The translations under genes were made by a program, and so were the position numbers. From JBFHRE01 sp036745195 (lineage in GTDB: Bacteria; Actinomycetota; Acidimicrobiia; Spongiisociales; ZC4RG35), in NCBI GenBank assembly GCA_036745195.1, contig DAIOGO010000142.1, forward strand, positions 1-6,779: a DNA stretch of 6,779 bases, in the 5' to 3' direction. Numbering within the stretch: the stretch's first letter is position 1; each line of letters starts with the position of its first letter. Shown in pieces: positions 3,987 through 6,779 of this stretch. The notes below the pieces were generated by a model. The model did no database searches. It saw nothing but the letters and a program-made list of their open reading frames with translations, and was not told the DNA's origin.

Positions 3987-6779
3987 GGCCGGGGCCGGTC
4001 CGTGGTCGAGCTCCTGTGGGCGAGGACCCATCCGAGCAGGAGGAGCCCCAGCCCCGAGCCCCCCAGTGAAGTGAGGGCAAACCCGGTGAAGGGGAGCAGA
4101 CCGAAGGCGGCAACCGCCACCCGGATCGACAGCACGGTCACCGAGCAGGCGCCCAGAACGTCACACGACTCGATCGTCAGTTGGTAGGTGCCGGAGGCGG
4201 TGGGGGTGCCGGTGAGGGTGCCATCGGCCGCCAGTGTCATTCCGGGGGGGACGGTGCCGGCCACCACCGTGGCCGAGAACACGTCGGTCTCGGGATCGAC
4301 CAGCACGATGGAGGTGAAGGTGTTGCCGACCTGAAGGTCGAGGTGTTCGACCACCAGGCGGGGGGCATCGTTGACCGCTGTCACCACGAAGGTGACGACG
4401 GCGCTGTCACACGCCCCGGCCAGATCACAGATGAGGTATCCGACCGTGTCGGTGCCGGCGAAATCCGGGTTGGCCGAATAGGTGATGGCCCCGGTCACCG
4501 GGTCCACGATCGCCGAACCGTGGGCGGGACTCGAGATGATCCGAACCGAGGTGAAGTCGAGGACTCCGTCGATGTCGGTCACATGGGCGGCAGGGTCGGC
4601 GGTGACCGGCAGATCCTCGAAGCCGGTCACCGTGAAGTCTGCGGCCACCGGCGGATCGTTCTGGGGTGACACCGAGACCGTCACCGAGGCGGACACACAG
4701 TTGGGTCCGGCGTCGCAGACCTGATAGACGAAGGTATCGGTCCCCGACCAGTCGGTGAACGGGAGATAGGTGATGACACCGGTGTCGGGGTCGACCACCA
4801 CCGTTCCGTTGGCCGGCCCGGACATGACGACGACCGTGGTCGGGTCGAGATCCCCGTCGACGTCGCCGTCGTTGGCGAGGACGTCGATCGTCACCGAACC
4901 GTCCTCGGGCAGGAAGGCGGTGTCGTCCAGCGCCACCGGCAGATCCGCCGCGGCGGTGACGGTCAGGTCGAGCGTCGCCTGGGCACAGAGCGGGGTGGGA
5001 ACGGTGCCATCACAGATCTCGTAGATCAGGCTGTCTGTCCCGAACAGGTCGGGATCGGGGGTGTAGGTGAGGGTGCCGTCGCCGTTGGCGGTGGCCGTGC
5101 CCAGGCTCGGGCCGGAGACGATCGTCACCGTTGCGGGCACCAGGTCTCCGTCCGGGTCGGTGTCGTTGAAGGCGAGATCGATGGTGACGGCGCCGTCCTC
5201 GGCGACGGTGGTGGTGTCGTCGACCGCCACCGGCGGGTCGGGCAGCGGGTCGACCACCACCGACACCGTGGCCGAGGCACACAGGGCGGTGGCGTCACAC
5301 ACCTGGTAGACGAACGAGTCGGCGCCGGCGAAATTGGGTTGCGGGGTGTAGGTGACGGTGCCATCGCCGTTGGCCACGGCGATCCCGTTGACCGGGTCGA
5401 GCAGGATCGAGACGCTGGCCGGAACCAGGTCTCCGTCCGGGTCGGTGTCGTCGGCCGTGACGTCGAGCGTTTCGGATCCGTCTTCGTCCACGTTGAGACC
5501 ATCGGGGTTGGCCACCGGCGGATCGTCGGAGGCCGACACGGTCAGCGTGAGCACCGCCGAGTCACACAGAGGAAATGGCGAAGTGTCGTCGCAGATCCGG
5601 TAGGTGAGGGTGTCGCCACCGGAGAAGTCCGGGTTGGGGTCGTAGGTGATCGTCCCGTCCGGATTGACGGTGGCGGTTCCGGAGACGGGCGGGGTGAGGA
5701 TGGTGACCGCGGTCGGGTCGAGGTTGCCATCGACGTCGAGGTCGTTGGCGGCCACGTCCACCGTGACCGAGCCGTCCTCTGCCACCGCCGCCCCGTCCGG
5801 GTTGGCCACCGGCGGGTCGGCCACCGGATCGACGGTGATGGCGACGGTTGCAGTGGCACACTCACCGTCGGTGTCGCAGATCTGATAGATGATCGTGTCG
5901 GGCCCGGAGTAGTCGGGCGCCGGGGCGTAGTCGATGGTGCCATCACCGTTGTTGACGACGGTGCCATGGGATGGTCCGGCGAGGATGGTGAGGGTGGTCG
6001 GGTCGAGGTCGAGGATCCCGTCCGGATCGGTGTCGTTCGAGGCCAGGTCGAACGTGGCCGGTGTGTCCTCGTCGGTGGAGACGGGGTCGTCCACCGGTTC
6101 GGGGAGGTCGTTGACCGCTGCCACCGAGATGGTGACGATCGAGGTGTCGCAGTTGCCGCCCGCGTCGCAGATACGGTACGTGAAGCTGTCGGCCGCGAAC
6201 GAGTCGGGAGCGGGGGTGTAGGTGACGGTGCCGTCAGCGTGGTTCATGACGGATCCGCTGGTGGGGCCGCTGAGGATCACGAGGGTGGCGGGAGCGAGGT
6301 CGCCGTCGGCGTCGGTGTCGTTGGCGGCCAGGTCGATGGTGATGGCGGTGTCCTCGGCGGTGGCGGCGGTGTCGGGTCGGGCCTCGGGATCATCGTCGAT
6401 CGGATCGACCGTGATCGAGACGGTGGCGGTGTCGCACAGCCCGGTCGAATCGCACACCTGATAGGTGATCACGTCGGGCCCCGAGTAGTTGGGCGCCGGG
6501 GTGTAGTCGACAGTGCCGTCGCCGTTGTTGGCGACGATTCCGTGGGACGGTCCGCCGAGGATGGTGAGGGTGGTCGGGTCCAGGTCGTTGTCCGGGTCGG
6601 TGTCGTTACCGGTCAGATCGAAAACAGCCGGGGTGTCCTCGTCCGTCGAGAACACATCGGGCACCGCCGCCGGGGGCTGGGGGGTGTCGTCCACCGTGAT
6701 CGACAGCGTGGCCGTGTCGCACAAGGGGACGGGGGAGGTGGCGTCGCACACCTCATAGGTGATCGTCTCGATGCCCGTG
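3887..6779 (-). CDS. Large cadherin-like repeat surface protein with LPFTG anchor, N-terminus off the window
   Basis: The frame is open through the right edge (6779), so this is the C-terminal 963 residues of a longer protein. Residue numbers here count from the GTG codon at 6751, which is internal. One partial and eight complete repeats of 95-98 residues cover residues 1-795. Each has an ED near its start, an ND-TD-PDGD calcium-type loop, an (N/D)GT-(I/V)-TY-P strand, a GxD turn and a cysteine pair in -CD-x(n)-C-. This is the pattern of bacterial cadherin-like/VCBS-type Ig repeats, often annotated as tandem-95 repeats. Residues 796-880 form a He_PIG-like putative Ig domain (VPPGMTLAADGTLTGTP, 834-850). 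LPFTG follows at 886-890, then a hydrophobic helix (891-911) and a 43-residue tail. It is most likely exported and attached to the envelope, for adhesion or matrix roles; that is inferred from the family. Promoter, start and signal peptide lie outside the window. Confidence 0.9.
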   Translation of the reverse strand, partial: TGIETITYEVCDATSPVPLCDTATLSITVDDTPQPPAAVPDVFSTDEDTPAVFDLTGNDTDPDNDLDPTTLTILGGPSHGIVANNGDGTVDYTPAPNYSGPDVITYQVCDSTGLCDTATVSITVDPIDDDPEARPDTAATAEDTAITIDLAANDTDADGDLAPATLVILSGPTSGSVMNHADGTVTYTPAPDSFAADSFTYRICDAGGNCDTSIVTISVAAVNDLPEPVDDPVSTDEDTPATFDLASNDTDPDGILDLDPTTLTILAGPSHGTVVNNGDGTIDYAPAPDYSGPDTIIYQICDTDGECATATVAITVDPVADPPVANPDGAAVAEDGSVTVDVAANDLDVDGNLDPTAVTILTPPVSGTATVNPDGTITYDPNPDFSGGDTLTYRICDDTSPFPLCDSAVLTLTVSASDDPPVANPDGLNVDEDGSETLDVTADDTDPDGDLVPASVSILLDPVNGIAVANGDGTVTYTPQPNFAGADSFVYQVCDATALCASATVSVVVDPLPDPPVAVDDTTTVAEDGAVTIDLAFNDTDPDGDLVPATVTIVSGPSLGTATANGDGTLTYTPDPDLFGTDSLIYEICDGTVPTPLCAQATLDLTVTAAADLPVALDDTAFLPEDGSVTIDVLANDGDVDGDLDPTTVVVMSGPANGTVVVDPDTGVITYLPFTDWSGTDTFVYQVCDAGPNCVSASVTVSVSPQNDPPVAADFTVTGFEDLPVTADPAAHVTDIDGVLDFTSVRIISSPAHGSAIVDPVTGAITYSANPDFAGTDTVGYLICDLAGACDSAVVTFVVTAVNDAPRLVVEHLDLQVGNTFTSIVLVDPETDVFSATVVAGTVPPGMTLAADGTLTGTPTASGTYQLTIESCDVLGACSVTVLSIRVAVAAFGLLPFTGFALTSLGGSGLGLLLLGWVLAHRSSTTDRPRPQSTRSKPARLNSRSDAWLPKVMTADTSVNPAD
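4082..4096 (-). other. LPFTG sortase-type sorting signal
   Basis: The codons for LPFTG are directly followed by a helix of about 21 hydrophobic residues (nucleotides 4019-4081) and then HRSSTTDRPRPQ. This is the order of a cell-wall sorting signal: sortase motif, membrane span, positive charges. A sortase would cut between T and G and link the protein to the peptidoglycan precursor. No sortase gene is present in the window. In a normal signal the chain ends within a few residues of the positive charges; here it continues for 43 residues. Confidence 0.7.
5139..5451. repeat. 28-base identical direct repeat between units R7 and R6
   Basis: Bases 5139-5166 and 5424-5451 are identical and lie exactly 285 bases apart, one repeat period. 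They encode the ND/DD-TDPDGDLVP-type loop in both units. Identity at all codon positions suggests recent duplication or gene conversion between the two units and marks a site where recombination could add or drop a repeat. Confidence 0.75.
5980..6580. repeat. 25-base identical direct repeat between units R4 and R2
   Basis: Bases 5980-6004 and 6556-6580 are identical, 576 bases apart, which is two repeat periods plus six bases (the two extra codons in R4). They encode the DPTTLTIL segment. With R3 between them being clearly different, this supports duplication of a two-repeat block. Confidence 0.75.

Larger units (their letters stand above)
4367..6779 (-). repeat. Tandem array of cadherin-like repeats (period 285-294 bases)
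   Basis: Units in order of translation: R1 partial 6677-6779, R2 6392-6676, R3 6107-6391, R4 5816-6106, R5 5522-5815, R6 5237-5521, R7 4943-5236, R8 4655-4942 and R9 4367-4654. Length differences come mainly from two places. R1, R5 and R7 have a longer cysteine loop (C-x8-C, ending PLC) where the others have C-x5-C. R4 has two extra residues after its calcium-type loop. R2 and R4 are the closest pair; R8 and R9 share a DP-x-TG-x-ITY variant strand; R9 has lost the first acidic residue of the loop (HVTDIDG). Most junctions read D-(P/L)-P-V-A. Confidence 0.9.

Noticed and set aside
6749..6751. GTG at 6751 as the true start of the surface protein
   Set aside because: The frame continues open to the window edge with repeat-like residues (GIETITYEV) directly before it, so this codon is an internal valine.
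4181..6758. Series of plus-strand frames of 79-162 residues opposite the repeat protein
   Set aside because: They recur at the repeat period with the same serine/valine-rich composition, which shows that they are complements of the repeated codons and not separate genes.
4367..6779. CRISPR array or noncoding tandem repeat
   Set aside because: The period of 285-294 bases, an open frame throughout and conserved protein motifs show a coding repeat; no short direct repeats with unique spacers exist.

Overview
The window is high-GC DNA with strongly GC-biased third codon positions. It has leaderless-type -10 boxes placed 6-7 bases before start codons and a surface protein ending in a Gram-positive LPxTG-type sorting signal. 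Together these suggest an actinobacterium. Acidimicrobiia or a relative is my guess from the promoter style and the cadherin-like surface protein, but no marker gene fixes the taxon. I see no tRNA, rRNA, CRISPR array, transposase, integrase or phage gene.

Layout, left to right. Bases 1-254 hold no gene I can support. A small single-pass membrane protein (minus, 255-518) is divergent from a two-gene plus-strand operon: a four-helix membrane protein (708-1136) and an XRE-type regulator (1136-1393) that overlap by one base. Their promoter lies in an AT-rich island (about 37% GC over 661-720) with a perfect palindrome over the start codon. Next, on the minus strand, a SnoaL/NTF2-like protein (1863-2249) is followed by a four-helix membrane protein (1460-1852). 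Divergent from these is a YiiM-type MOSC protein (2388-3035) on the plus strand. A DUF1761-type membrane protein (3106-3513) and a GNAT acetyltransferase (3510-3986) follow as a translationally coupled pair.

The right-hand 43% of the window is the C-terminal 963 residues of a large surface protein read from the minus strand (3887-6779, N-terminus off the edge). It contains eight complete and one partial cadherin-like repeats of 95-98 residues, a putative-Ig (He_PIG-like) domain, an LPFTG motif, a membrane helix and an unusual 43-residue polar tail. The tail is encoded antisense to the last 100 bases of the acetyltransferase gene.

The genes look like a general accessory and housekeeping neighbourhood rather than one pathway. 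The likely functional pairs are membrane protein/XRE regulator, SnoaL-like/membrane protein, and DUF1761/GNAT. I found no clear new defence or mobile system. The most distinctive items are the surface protein, with a cysteine pair in every repeat and an anchor tail overlapping a convergent gene, and a set of leaderless promoters that help to fix start codons.
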